From the NCBI RefSeq assembly GCF_002234615.1, contig NZ_NMQW01000017.1, positions 1 through 64,000 on the forward strand: a stretch of 64,000 bases of DNA, in the 5' to 3' direction. Each line of letters begins with the position of its first letter. Positions within the stretch are counted from its first letter, which is position 1. The notes under the pieces were generated by a model, which ran no database searches, was not told the DNA's origin, and was given only the letters and a program-made list of their open reading frames with translations. Source of the stretch: Paenibacillus rigui (GTDB taxonomy: Bacteria > Bacillota > Bacilli > Paenibacillales > NBRC-103111). A program made the position numbers and the translations under genes. This document shows, piece by piece, positions 33,359-41,363 of this stretch.

Positions 33359-34240
33359 TTATCGAATATGCTGCAGTTTATCGGGATTCAGGATGAAGTA
33401 AACCTGCTCCGCCATCCCGGAGGATGTGCTGGCTCCACCAAAACAAATGGCCATATGGAGGATCCCTTCACGGATTACAAGCAGTCCTGCATCTCCATTG
33501 ATCCGTACCGGCCGAAGCTCGGCTGCAAACGTACCTTTTCCGTAAATCCCCTCCAAAAATGCCTGGATACGCAGTCTGCCTTGTATCGGATAAATCGCCG
33601 CACGAACTTTTCCTCCTCCATCGCTCACAAGAGTTGCATGCTCAACCAGGAGCTGCACGAAGGGCTCGAAGTTGCCTGACCTGGACGCTTGAACAAATGC
33701 GGATACGAACCGATCCGAAGAAGAAGCCTCAGTGGAGACATGTTCCTCTCCGTGCAGCCGCTCTATCTTAGGCTTGGCGCGGCTGTAAATTTTCCGGCAA
33801 TTCGCCTCCGACTTGTCGAGCATTTCCGCAATTTCCCCGTAATCGTAGGCGAGCACCTCGCGCAGCAAAAAAACGACCCGCTCCATAGGCGAAAGCTGCT
33901 GCAGCATAACAAGCATGGCAAAGGAAACCGTCTCCTCGCGCACTACCTGCTCCTCCGGGGACCCTGAGGGGATCAGCTCTTGAATAACAGGCTCAGGCAG
34001 CCACGGGCCTACATACACTTCTCGCTTCCTTTTGGCTGATTTGAGCGTATTCAGGCAGCGGTTAGTGATCATTTTGACCAGATAGGCCTTGATATGACGC
34101 ACATCTTCGACAGGTACGTGCTGCATGGTTACGAAGATATCTTGAACCATATCCTCCGCATCCGTAATCGACCCTAGCATCCGGTAGGCGATGGATTGAA
34201 GCAGCGGCTTATAGGATGTGTACAGATCGTCGAGCTCCAT
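33359..34240 (-). CDS. sigJ: ECF41-family RNA polymerase sigma factor (SigJ-like)
   Basis: A 293-residue ECF sigma factor. Region 2 (AEDMVQDIFVTM), region 4 (DYGEIAEMLDKSEANCRKIY), then a SnoaL-like C-terminal extension of about 120 residues that replaces an anti-sigma factor. The two ECF41 hallmarks are present: DGGGK (DGGGR in the consensus) and NPDKL near the C-terminus. It controls its neighbour, here the CMD-like gene with a matching promoter. It starts 1 base after the DUF350 gene stop, so it is co-transcribed with the GspS-like genes. Confidence 0.93.
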   Translation of the reverse strand: MELDDLYTSYKPLLQSIAYRMLGSITDAEDMVQDIFVTMQHVPVEDVRHIKAYLVKMITNRCLNTLKSAKRKREVYVGPWLPEPVIQELIPSGSPEEQVVREETVSFAMLVMLQQLSPMERVVFLLREVLAYDYGEIAEMLDKSEANCRKIYSRAKPKIERLHGEEHVSTEASSSDRFVSAFVQASRSGNFEPFVQLLVEHATLVSDGGGKVRAAIYPIQGRLRIQAFLEGIYGKGTFAAELRPVRINGDAGLLVIREGILHMAICFGGASTSSGMAEQVYFILNPDKLQHIR

Positions 34241-34241
34241 A

Positions 34242-34676
34242 TTAATAGCTGATTAAAGAGGCCATGAGCAGCCCCGATGCCAGACTAAGACAGAAGGAGA
34301 ACTGTCCGACGGAAACGTTCCCTTTCGGAATTTCAGCCAGTACCTTAAACGGCGTAAGCAGCTCGAATAAATAAAATACAATAATTTGAAAAGCAATACC
34401 GAGCAAGCCCCATACCACGAGATCTAACAAGCCTACCGAATGGTAGACGGCTGAAGCGAGCACCGCGGTCTGGCCTAATATTTTCCCACCCAAATCATAA
34501 GCGGCCGCCCGGGCTGCCCCTACTTTGACCGGATCCGTCACTTCGGACCCATCCCGGATCATTTTGAATTCACTGTAAGGCGTCGTCCATGTAAAAAATA
34601 AAATGCCCAGACCCAGCAGCGGGACCGTAATCCCCAAATAAATTAAAAAATTAACAATTGCGTCAAGCTGTGCCAC
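34242..34676 (-). CDS. DUF350 membrane protein
   Basis: A 144-residue protein with four membrane helices and the DUF350 block (ARAAAYDLGGKILGQT). In E. coli the DUF350 gene yjfL lies near the GspS-like gene yjfC; the same pairing occurs here, with the ligase gene directly upstream and sigJ directly downstream. The ATG starts 15 bases after the ligase stop. Role unknown, probably an envelope task linked to the ligase. Confidence 0.85.
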   Translation of the reverse strand: MAQLDAIVNFLIYLGITVPLLGLGILFFTWTTPYSEFKMIRDGSEVTDPVKVGAARAAAYDLGGKILGQTAVLASAVYHSVGLLDLVVWGLLGIAFQIIVFYLFELLTPFKVLAEIPKGNVSVGQFSFCLSLASGLLMASLISY

Positions 34677-34691
34677 TCGTGTTCCCCCTCT

Positions 34692-35927
34692 TTAGTCTTT
34701 CTCACATCGTATGGGCAGGAAATAAGCATTGTTGTCCGTAATCCGGTTGCCCAAACGGGCCACAACAGCGGATGGCTGCCCTCCCATGATGAACGTACCC
34801 CACAATAAGTACCCTTCCGTCTCGCCCTTGAGCGTCTCCACGCAAATCCGTTCCATCTCGGCGAACTGCTGGTACACCATCGGCTGCTCCCAATAGTACT
34901 CGCCTTCGTCCTTTGCGGCACAATCCCCTTCTTGATCAAAAATCGTCACGCCGCCGCCCTCCCGTCCATAAATGGGCTTGGTGACATAGGACGCTCTGCC
35001 TATAAATTTGTTCTCCAGATACGTCGGCAGCATGTAGGTTTGGATCAACGCATGCTCTTCGGCTGTATAAAACTCACCCGCCTCATGCAGCCCCCATACA
35101 AGCGCCTGGAAAGCTTTGCTTTGGACGATAAAGGCCTCCGGAGGGTTGATGATAGCCGTCTTCCGCCGGGCCACTAGATCCAAAGCATGCGCCCCCGTCG
35201 GATATCCGTCAGTATCGGTTTCCATAGCCAGCTTCTCCAGCGCATGCAGCCGGTACAGCATATCTACAGGAACGTGCTCCTCTCCTTCCAGCGCACAGAG
35301 CCTATCCTCGTATACGCGCAGCGAGGACAGATCGATAAACCGTCCCGGAAGCTTCGACTGCTGCAGCAAATACCGGGTCGTGCCCGCATCCTCTTCATGC
35401 CAGCCGAGCGCAGTGAAAAAAATAGACTCGCAGGCGTACCCCTGCTCCTGATATTCCCTGAACACCGATGAAAATGCTTCTTCAATATGGCCGCCGCAGT
35501 CCCGGTTCGGATTCGTATATCCGTAATGATCACATACCACGCCGTTTACGTAGTACGCCTCTACCACCGATGTAGGCGAATCGCTGTTCAGCTCCAGCAT
35601 CTTCAACCCCTCCGGCGTGTTGGCAAAATCAAACCGCCCCACCACGGTCGGGGCTTCCGACTTCATAGACAGCTTCACCGTCTCCAGCGCTGCCTCGGGT
35701 ATGCCCAGCTGAAGCAGCAGCTGATCGTTCTGCTGAACAATTTTCAACGTCTTCTTAAATAGACGTGACAGCCCTAGCGCCGCCTCATGCAGCTGCCTGT
35801 GCAGCTCGTCGGACAACGGGATGACCGAGGCCAGGGCGTACTCTTCTCCGTCGATATGATCCCAAGTAAACACTCCATCCGATTGAAGCCGGTCATAAAT
35901 GGAAGTCCTGTTCTGTCGATAGGTCAA
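34692..35927 (-). CDS. Glutathionylspermidine-synthase-family ATP-grasp ligase
   Basis: A 411-residue enzyme of the GspS C-terminal family (YjfC/YgiC type). The pre-ATP-grasp part has VVGRFDFANTPEGLKMLELNSDSPTS (given here in two halves: VVGRFDFANTPEG and LKMLELNSDSPTS), and the ATP-grasp part has KPIYGREGGGVTIFD and WGTFIMGG. It should form an amide bond between a carboxylate and an amine; lacking the amidase domain of GspS, its substrates are unknown. First gene of the run ligase-DUF350-sigJ-CMD. Confidence 0.88.
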   Translation of the reverse strand: MTYRQNRTSIYDRLQSDGVFTWDHIDGEEYALASVIPLSDELHRQLHEAALGLSRLFKKTLKIVQQNDQLLLQLGIPEAALETVKLSMKSEAPTVVGRFDFANTPEGLKMLELNSDSPTSVVEAYYVNGVVCDHYGYTNPNRDCGGHIEEAFSSVFREYQEQGYACESIFFTALGWHEEDAGTTRYLLQQSKLPGRFIDLSSLRVYEDRLCALEGEEHVPVDMLYRLHALEKLAMETDTDGYPTGAHALDLVARRKTAIINPPEAFIVQSKAFQALVWGLHEAGEFYTAEEHALIQTYMLPTYLENKFIGRASYVTKPIYGREGGGVTIFDQEGDCAAKDEGEYYWEQPMVYQQFAEMERICVETLKGETEGYLLWGTFIMGGQPSAVVARLGNRITDNNAYFLPIRCEKD

Positions 35928-36093
35928 ATCTCTTCAATCCTTTGTGTGGTATAGGGTTAGTATAACCGCATTAAAGCCGTTGGGCAATATTCCCATACAA
36001 GGATAAACGGCTCCGCCATCTGTGTATGATGGTACCCGTTTGTCAAGGTAGACGAAAGTTGTGAACCTTCTACTTTCTTATCTACCAACTAGA

Positions 36094-36128
36094 AACAGGC
36101 CGCCCGAAGGCAGCCTGTTCCCTTTTTT
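36094..36128. terminator. Hairpin between the binding-protein gene and the ligase gene
   Basis: AACAGGC...GCCTGTT stem with CGAA loop and a T-run on the plus strand; on the minus strand it ends the solute-binding gene less strongly. Confidence 0.45.
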
Positions 36129-36131
36129 TCA

Positions 36132-37673
36132 TTATTTCTTGTTTTTAGCGTAAGACTCTTCATATTCCTTGATCAGGTTATCGCCGCCTGCTTTACGCCA
36201 AGCGTCAACCGCTGCCTGCCAGCCCGCATCATCAAGCTTGCCTACGATATATTTCGTTTCCGCATCTGTGATCATGAGCTCCAGATCTCTTCCGCGCTCG
36301 GAGTACGTTTTGGACGTTAGATTCAAAGCAGGGTTAGCCACAGAGTATTTCAGTCCGTCCGGCTCCATTTTGGTCGCCTTCATGCCGAGCGGTGTATCTT
36401 TTACCACAGGAACGTTATAGGTTTCAAAGTTCAGGAAATTGTCGCGGTAAGGCTTCACCTCACGGTTAAACGCCGTAAAATCAACCCACTCGACCATGCC
36501 GCCGTCAACTTTCTTGTAGTGTGTCCCTTCAATACCGCGTTTTTGCAATACGGACATCGGCGGATCGAACAATTTATCCATGAAGGTCAAAATTCGTCTC
36601 AGCTCGGCTTCCGTTTTTACAGACGATTTCGGAATAACGAGGATACCGTTGTTCCCTGTTCCACCCGCTACTCTCAATCCTTGCGGTCCTTCCCAAGGCG
36701 TAACATCGATAACCGCTGTCGGTACGTTTTTCACGATACGGTCTTGCAAGCCCGTAGCGTTCGTAGCTACGCTGTTAATTTTCAGCCCGGCACGGCCGGA
36801 TTCAAACTGCTTCTCCAATTCCGTTGCGTCCAAAGCAGGGAAATCCTGATTGATCAGCTTTTCAGCATACAGCTTTCTGAACAATTTTAAAGTCTCAACA
36901 AACGGAGGGGTAACGAATTCCGGCGTAAATTTGCCGTTGCTGTCCACACCCCAACGATTCGGAGCACCTTGAGCGACGGCAAAACGTGTCAAGGATGAAG
37001 CCGTGCCATCGTTATACTTTTTATCGAGCAGCATACCGTAAGTATCATTTTTTCCATTTTTATCCGGATCATTTAATGTTAGCGCTTTTAAAGTGTTGTA
37101 CCACTCATCGATCGTTTTAGGTACTTTCAGACCTAAGTTATCGAGTAGATCTTTCCGGTACACGATAGCGTTACGGCCGATTTCACGGAATTGCGGAATA
37201 CCGTAAATTTTACCGTCCACCTTAATGTTTTCATAATATTGAGGATTTTGTGCCGATAAATTTTTGTAATCCTTCAGGTAGGGCCCCAATTCCCAAAATT
37301 GGCCCGATTGCATAGCGCTGATCGATGTAGGGATATAGTTGACTCTAAGAATTTTGGGCAGGTCGTTCGCCGCGATCATGACGTTAACTTTTTCATCATA
37401 AGTCGAGCTTGGTACCCATTGAATACTTAGCTTCGTGTTCGTATATTTCTCAATCTGCTGCTCGATCACATTGCCTTTCGCCGGAATGTCTCCGACCTGA
37501 GGAATAACAACCGATAATTCCAATGGCGTCGTGTCTTCCTTGGCAGCGGTTTTATTATCTGTTTGTGCATCCGTTTTGGCCGGTGCTTCTCCGCCGCCGC
37601 AGCCTGCCAGCAAACCTGCCGCCATTGTGACAGCCCCCATAGCTGCAATCCATTTTTTCTTTTTCATTTTCAT
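36132..37673 (-). CDS. Extracellular solute-binding lipoprotein (family 1)
   Basis: A 513-residue sugar-type binding lipoprotein of the LipO/YtcQ kind common in Paenibacillus. Signal peptide with lipobox LLAGC (cysteine about residue 25), then PLELSVVIPQVGDIPAKGN and later KIYGIPQFREIGRNAIVYRK, VPKTIDEWYNTLKAL and the C-terminal GWQAAVDAWRKAGGD. No permease genes are adjacent. A consensus cre site 91 bases upstream suggests CcpA carbon catabolite control. GGAG ten bases before the ATG. Confidence 0.92.
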   Translation of the reverse strand: MKMKKKKWIAAMGAVTMAAGLLAGCGGGEAPAKTDAQTDNKTAAKEDTTPLELSVVIPQVGDIPAKGNVIEQQIEKYTNTKLSIQWVPSSTYDEKVNVMIAANDLPKILRVNYIPTSISAMQSGQFWELGPYLKDYKNLSAQNPQYYENIKVDGKIYGIPQFREIGRNAIVYRKDLLDNLGLKVPKTIDEWYNTLKALTLNDPDKNGKNDTYGMLLDKKYNDGTASSLTRFAVAQGAPNRWGVDSNGKFTPEFVTPPFVETLKLFRKLYAEKLINQDFPALDATELEKQFESGRAGLKINSVATNATGLQDRIVKNVPTAVIDVTPWEGPQGLRVAGGTGNNGILVIPKSSVKTEAELRRILTFMDKLFDPPMSVLQKRGIEGTHYKKVDGGMVEWVDFTAFNREVKPYRDNFLNFETYNVPVVKDTPLGMKATKMEPDGLKYSVANPALNLTSKTYSERGRDLELMITDAETKYIVGKLDDAGWQAAVDAWRKAGGDNLIKEYEESYAKNKK

Positions 37674-38072
37674 TAGGCACTAACTCCTTTAATGATTATT
37701 TTGCATGGGTGCTGTATCCCATACGGCTCGAGTTAACCATCCTGCAATTGCTTCGACCTCGCTTGACAACGTTTACATTTTTTGATGTTCAGCCTGATAA
37801 AACTGCAGTTCTGGTTTCAGTTTGGGTGCCCCCTTCGACGAAAGCCTTTCTCATGTAAGCGCATTAATTTTGTCGATCGGTCCAATCTATGCCCATTGCT
37901 GCACGCTGCAGAATCGTTCCCGCTAGCGTTAAGCAAATTATACGTTCGATGTCGAATAACAAACAATCGTCTTTATTTAACTTCCTCTCCAAATAGCTCA
38001 GATACCGGAAAACATCAGTATTTAAGCGGCTTGGCGGGCTTTACGCACATCGGACATCAAAGCCGCAGCAAC
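37674..38072. other. Long upstream region of the solute-binding gene
   Basis: No gene is visible in this 400-base stretch between the binding-protein gene and the terminator at 38073. Apart from the cre site, a weaker cre-like sequence (TGTAAGCGCATTAA near 37855, two mismatches) is present. A long leader is possible. Confidence 0.35.
37764..37777 (-). promoter_or_regulatory. CcpA cre site
   Basis: On the minus strand TGTAAACGTTGTCA fits the cre consensus TGWNANCGNTNWCA at every fixed position. It lies 91 bases before the start of the solute-binding lipoprotein gene. Confidence 0.6.
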
Positions 38073-38096
38073 AAAAAAAGCGTACCTGGAGTACGC
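38073..38096 (-). terminator. Terminator after the small lipoprotein gene
   Basis: On the minus strand GCGTAC, five-base loop, GTACGC, then TTTTTTT. Confidence 0.75.
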
Positions 38097-38142
38097 TGAA
38101 TTAATTTCGGAATATCGCTTGTAACGAGCTTCCTGATGATTT

Positions 38143-38442
38143 TTAACTTGAGCTGGAGCCCGAGCTGCTGCCGATCCCCCCATGAGAAGAAGACGACGAG
38201 CCTTTAGAGATTCCCGAGGAGCCATCCTCTCCCCCTTGACTTGATGAAGAGCCTGAACGAAAATAACTGCGGGACGATGACGAGGATGAGCTGCCGCTCC
38301 CATTATCGCAATAACCGTCGTTATTTTGATCGACGCAGTTTGAATTTGCGCTCGTGTTCGAACACCCGGTCCCCGCAACCAGCGCCGCGGCCACGAACAG
38401 AGTGACCAGCTTGTGCGTCTTCCCGTACCTGTTCTGTTCCAC
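38143..38442 (-). CDS. Small Ser/Gly-rich lipoprotein with a calcium-loop motif
   Basis: A 99-residue lipoprotein. Signal peptide with lipobox VAGTGC (cysteine at about 27), then DQNNDGYCD, a dockerin/EF-hand-like D-x-N-x-D-G-x-x-D loop, and a long Ser/Gly tail. GTG start with GGAGG eight bases upstream, and a strong terminator follows. It diverges in no clear operon. It may bind calcium on the outer face of the membrane; function unknown. Confidence 0.65.
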   Translation of the reverse strand: MEQNRYGKTHKLVTLFVAAALVAGTGCSNTSANSNCVDQNNDGYCDNGSGSSSSSSSRSYFRSGSSSSQGGEDGSSGISKGSSSSSHGGIGSSSGSSSS

Positions 38443-38494
38443 TTTGCTTTCCTCCTAAGAGTTTTGCCGTAGGCAAAACTTGCTGCTTTGACGA

Positions 38495-39049
38495 TCAAGT
38501 CATAACGGCATAATAAACAAAGGTTTCACGTTCCTCATCGATTTCAGCGGAGGACCGGTACCATTCTTGACCGTCTACGTACAAATAATTCGCCTGCAGA
38601 TGAAGCATGGCATCCAGCGTATCCAGAAATCGGAACGTATGAACCAACCGGTAATCGTCCCCGGTATCCCGATACTCCCGCAGCTCCATGCACATCCCGC
38701 GATGCCCTTCCAAAGCAGGTTTTCCCCACGGCATCGGCCGTTCATCTTCAGCCGGTTTGACATAAATAACATAACAGCCGGCTTCTACCGCGCAGGACGT
38801 TTTTTCATAAACCTTTCCATCCTTGACCAGGTAGTCACAGGCGAACCGCAAAGCCGTTTCTTCGCGCTCTATGTCTTCGTAGTAATACAGCAGCGGCAGA
38901 TCGCCGCCCTCTTCATATAAACGATATTCCAAGCGAGCCAAACGCATGCTCCTTTCCCCTACCTGTGTAATGCGATATAAATCGCGATGTATGTAATACG
39001 CGTGAGCTCCCGAAAAGATGCGTAGGTCATTCTTCTCATTTTCCTTCAT
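38495..39049 (-). CDS. Unknown protein divergent from the UvrX operon
   Basis: A 184-residue soluble protein of no recognised family, with aromatic-rich beta segments (AHAYYIHRDLYRITQ, REETALRFACDYLV). The start at 39049 has only a weak GGGA site; longer in-frame starts run into the SOS promoter of the divergent operon. Because the two LexA boxes lie only 30-70 bases upstream, it might also respond to DNA damage. Confidence 0.55.
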   Translation of the reverse strand: MKENEKNDLRIFSGAHAYYIHRDLYRITQVGERSMRLARLEYRLYEEGGDLPLLYYYEDIEREETALRFACDYLVKDGKVYEKTSCAVEAGCYVIYVKPAEDERPMPWGKPALEGHRGMCMELREYRDTGDDYRLVHTFRFLDTLDAMLHLQANYLYVDGQEWYRSSAEIDEERETFVYYAVMT

Positions 39050-39070
39050 CCCAATTTCCAAAAAATTCAC

Positions 39071-39120
39071 TTGCATAACGAACATATGTTCTGTATATAA
39101 TATATACGAATACACGTTCG
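39071..39120 (+). promoter_or_regulatory. SOS promoter with two LexA boxes
   Basis: TTGCAT (39071) and TATATA/TATAAT (39094-39101) frame CGAACATATGTTCT (39079-39092). A second box, CGAATACACGTTCG (39107-39120), lies at the likely transcription start. Each differs by one base from CGAACNNNNGTTCG. Confidence 0.8.
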
Positions 39121-39139
39121 CATTATGGTGGTGTAAAGT

Positions 39140-39511
39140 ATGACGATAAACCCAAGACTCGAAACAGAACATGACATCCAACTCGTTAAGGACTACACAT
39201 TACTGCCCATTTTGCTGGATATGTTGGCCAGGGATATCGAGGAATTAACTCTGTACAAGGATAAAATTGTTTACCATCACGTCATTTCTTATCTAAAAGG
39301 CGTGGAGCAGACCATTCATGAGAAGCTCTACAGCCTGAAAAATCAGATGAGAAAGCAGCACATTACCATTCTGAATACGGAAACGAATGCACTGGGCATC
39401 GAGGTCGAATACAAGGTTCGCGGCTACATCCATCAATTTCACATGCTGCGGAGCCTGGTCAAAGCAGAGCTGCTAACCATGCTGATGAATATACGGAGGC
39501 GGGACACATGA
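39140..39511 (+). CDS. SOS-linked small protein, first gene of UvrX operon
   Basis: A 123-residue helical protein with VKDYTLLPILLDML, the same core as in the genes at 30294 and 40773, and a C-terminal KAELLTML helix. It is preceded by the two-box SOS promoter and overlaps the polymerase gene by 4 bases (ATGA). GGTGGTG upstream of the ATG. Family not recognised; the position in two operons suggests a polymerase partner or regulator. Confidence 0.75.
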   Translation: MTINPRLETEHDIQLVKDYTLLPILLDMLARDIEELTLYKDKIVYHHVISYLKGVEQTIHEKLYSLKNQMRKQHITILNTETNALGIEVEYKVRGYIHQFHMLRSLVKAELLTMLMNIRRRDT

Positions 39512-40776
39512 GCGAAAGCCGTGAAAGGGTTATATTTCTTGCGGATTGCCAAAGCTTCTATGCCAGTGTGGAAAAGGCAGACCATCCCGAATTCTTCGAT
39601 AAGCCCGTTGTGGTAGCCGGGGACCCTGCAATCCGTTCGGGAATCATCCTGGCAGCCTGTCCCCTCGCCAAAAAGCTCGGCGTCACGACAGCAGAGCGGC
39701 TGGGCGAGGCGCTCGCCAAATGCCCTGAGCTTGTAGTCATGCGCCCCCGGATGCAGCATTACATTGACGTCTCTCTCATGATTACAAAAATTTATAAGGA
39801 ATATACGGATCTCGTCGAAATCTTCTCTATCGATGAACAGTTTCTCGACGTCTCCGGCAGTATCATGATGCTCGGAGACCCGTTGACGATCGCGCAAACC
39901 ATTCAGCACAAGGTGCTGCGGCAAACAGGCGTTAAGGTCCGCATCGGCATCAGCTCCAATAAAATTTTGGCTAAAATTGCGACGGATATTTGGGCGAAAA
40001 AGAATCAAACCGGCATATTCGTGCTGCCGAAATCCGGTGTCGAGGAGCTGCTGTGGAAGGAGCCGGTCCATAAAATGTTCGGCGTCGGCTCCCGGATGAC
40101 CGCGCATTTTGCCAGACTCGGCATGTATACGATCGGCGATATCGCCAAGACGCCTCTCCCCCGGTTGAAAGAACGGTTCCGCGCGCACTTCGGGAAGCAA
40201 AGCGATATTCACGCAGAGGTCATGTGGCGAACAGCCAACGGACTGGACGATTCTCCTGTCACCCCCGGAACGTTCAACACGCCGCCCAAATCGATCGGCC
40301 ATATGATGACGCTGCCGCGGGATTATCTCGAGAGCACCGAGGTCAACACCGTGCTGCTCGAGCTCACGGAAGAAGTATGCCGCGATTGCCGCCGCAAAGG
40401 GTATATGGGAGGCGTCGTTTCCATCAGCTGTATGTGCAGCCCGTTCGAGGCGCCGACAGGCTTCTCCAGGCAAATGAAGATGCCGGACCCGACGAACAAT
40501 ACGAATGCCGTCTTCGAGGCGGTCAAAGCGTTGTTTTACCGGTACTGGGACCAAATGCCTGTACGCCGCGTTGGCGTCATGTTAAGCGGTCTGGTGGATG
40601 ACCAAAGCTATCAGCTGACACTGTTTGAAGATCAGGTGAAGCGGAGATCCCTGGATCAGGCCACGGATCGAATTAAGGAGCGGTTTGGCAGTGCTTCTAT
40701 TGTAAGGGCCTCGTCCGTAACGACTTCGGGGCAGGCTGTGGCGAGATCACAAAAAATCGGGGGGCATTATAAATGA
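39508..40776 (+). CDS. uvrX: Y-family DNA polymerase (UvrX/DinB-like)
   Basis: A 422-residue translesion polymerase. The palm carries D13 (FLADCQSFYASVE) and the catalytic pair D109-E110 in FSIDEQFLD; GISSNKILAKIATD is the DNA-binding thumb link. A clamp-binding motif QLTLF lies at 369-373. FSIDEQFLD and the CxxC-less little finger are typical of the UvrX/YqjW branch rather than DinB1. SOS-controlled through the operon promoter at 39071, flanked by two paralogous small genes with 4-base overlaps on both sides. Confidence 0.95.
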   Translation: MSESRERVIFLADCQSFYASVEKADHPEFFDKPVVVAGDPAIRSGIILAACPLAKKLGVTTAERLGEALAKCPELVVMRPRMQHYIDVSLMITKIYKEYTDLVEIFSIDEQFLDVSGSIMMLGDPLTIAQTIQHKVLRQTGVKVRIGISSNKILAKIATDIWAKKNQTGIFVLPKSGVEELLWKEPVHKMFGVGSRMTAHFARLGMYTIGDIAKTPLPRLKERFRAHFGKQSDIHAEVMWRTANGLDDSPVTPGTFNTPPKSIGHMMTLPRDYLESTEVNTVLLELTEEVCRDCRRKGYMGGVVSISCMCSPFEAPTGFSRQMKMPDPTNNTNAVFEAVKALFYRYWDQMPVRRVGVMLSGLVDDQSYQLTLFEDQVKRRSLDQATDRIKERFGSASIVRASSVTTSGQAVARSQKIGGHYK

Positions 40777-41276
40777 GCAAGAAGCTGGAAGGCAATGGAT
40801 TATGGGAATCAAGCCGGATGATGCTGCCGCAGCACAAAGAGCAATCCATGTCGGTTCAAAACAACACCCCCTCTCTAAAGCGTGAACCTCCCACCAAAAA
40901 AGAGCTTGAGCTGATGCGCGACTGCATCCTTCTTCCCGTCGCTCTTCACATTGTGGAAAAAAACCGCAGAACCATTGAAATGTCGTCGCAAACGCTCAAA
41001 ACTGTTTATGCGGCCGCCGCCAAAATATTGGCCGGGCACATTCGGGGGGATGTCCAAAAATTCAAAAAAATGCTTGTGGAACAAAATATTCGTCTGTACG
41101 AGCATTCCAAGGAGGAGAGCCAGCTCGTCTACCGCTATGTGTGCCGCGGCCACGAGGATACGGTTGTCATGACCAAGGATTTCATACGAGCTGAAGTCAG
41201 TGTCCGAATCGGCAGGTATGCCCGAAGCTTGGTTACAGCTATTGAAAAAACCTCTGCCGAGGCCCTTCGAAGATGA
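40773..41276 (+). CDS. SOS-linked small protein, third gene of UvrX operon
   Basis: A 167-residue protein. After a polar N-terminal 45 residues it has LMRDCILLPVALHIVEKNR, which aligns over its whole core with the 30294 protein, ending AEVSVRIGRYARSL. Its ATG overlaps the polymerase stop codon by 4 bases, so it is translated with UvrX. The long N-terminus could also mean a later start, but MSKKLEGNG is supported by the overlap. Confidence 0.75.
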   Translation: MSKKLEGNGLWESSRMMLPQHKEQSMSVQNNTPSLKREPPTKKELELMRDCILLPVALHIVEKNRRTIEMSSQTLKTVYAAAAKILAGHIRGDVQKFKKMLVEQNIRLYEHSKEESQLVYRYVCRGHEDTVVMTKDFIRAEVSVRIGRYARSLVTAIEKTSAEALRR

Positions 41277-41312
41277 ACGATCGCGTTCCAGAAGCAGGCT
41301 TTATCACCAAGA

Positions 41313-41355
41313 TAAAGAAGCGGCGGCAGGTGAATAAGCCTCCAGCTGCCGCCGC
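41313..41355 (-). terminator. Terminator after the beta-galactosidase gene
   Basis: On the minus strand GCGGCGGCAG pairs with CTGCCGCCGC (41320-41355), followed by TTCTTTATCTT. Confidence 0.6.
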
Positions 41356-41363
41356 CCTAAGTG

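Noticed and set aside
37855-37868. Second cre site (TGTAAGCGCATTAA)
   Set aside because: Two mismatches at conserved positions; kept only as a note.
38022-38498. Longer minus-strand frame over the Ser/Gly lipoprotein
   Set aside because: The sequence is basic and disordered in this frame, while the 38143-38442 frame has a signal peptide, lipobox, GGAGG site and terminator.
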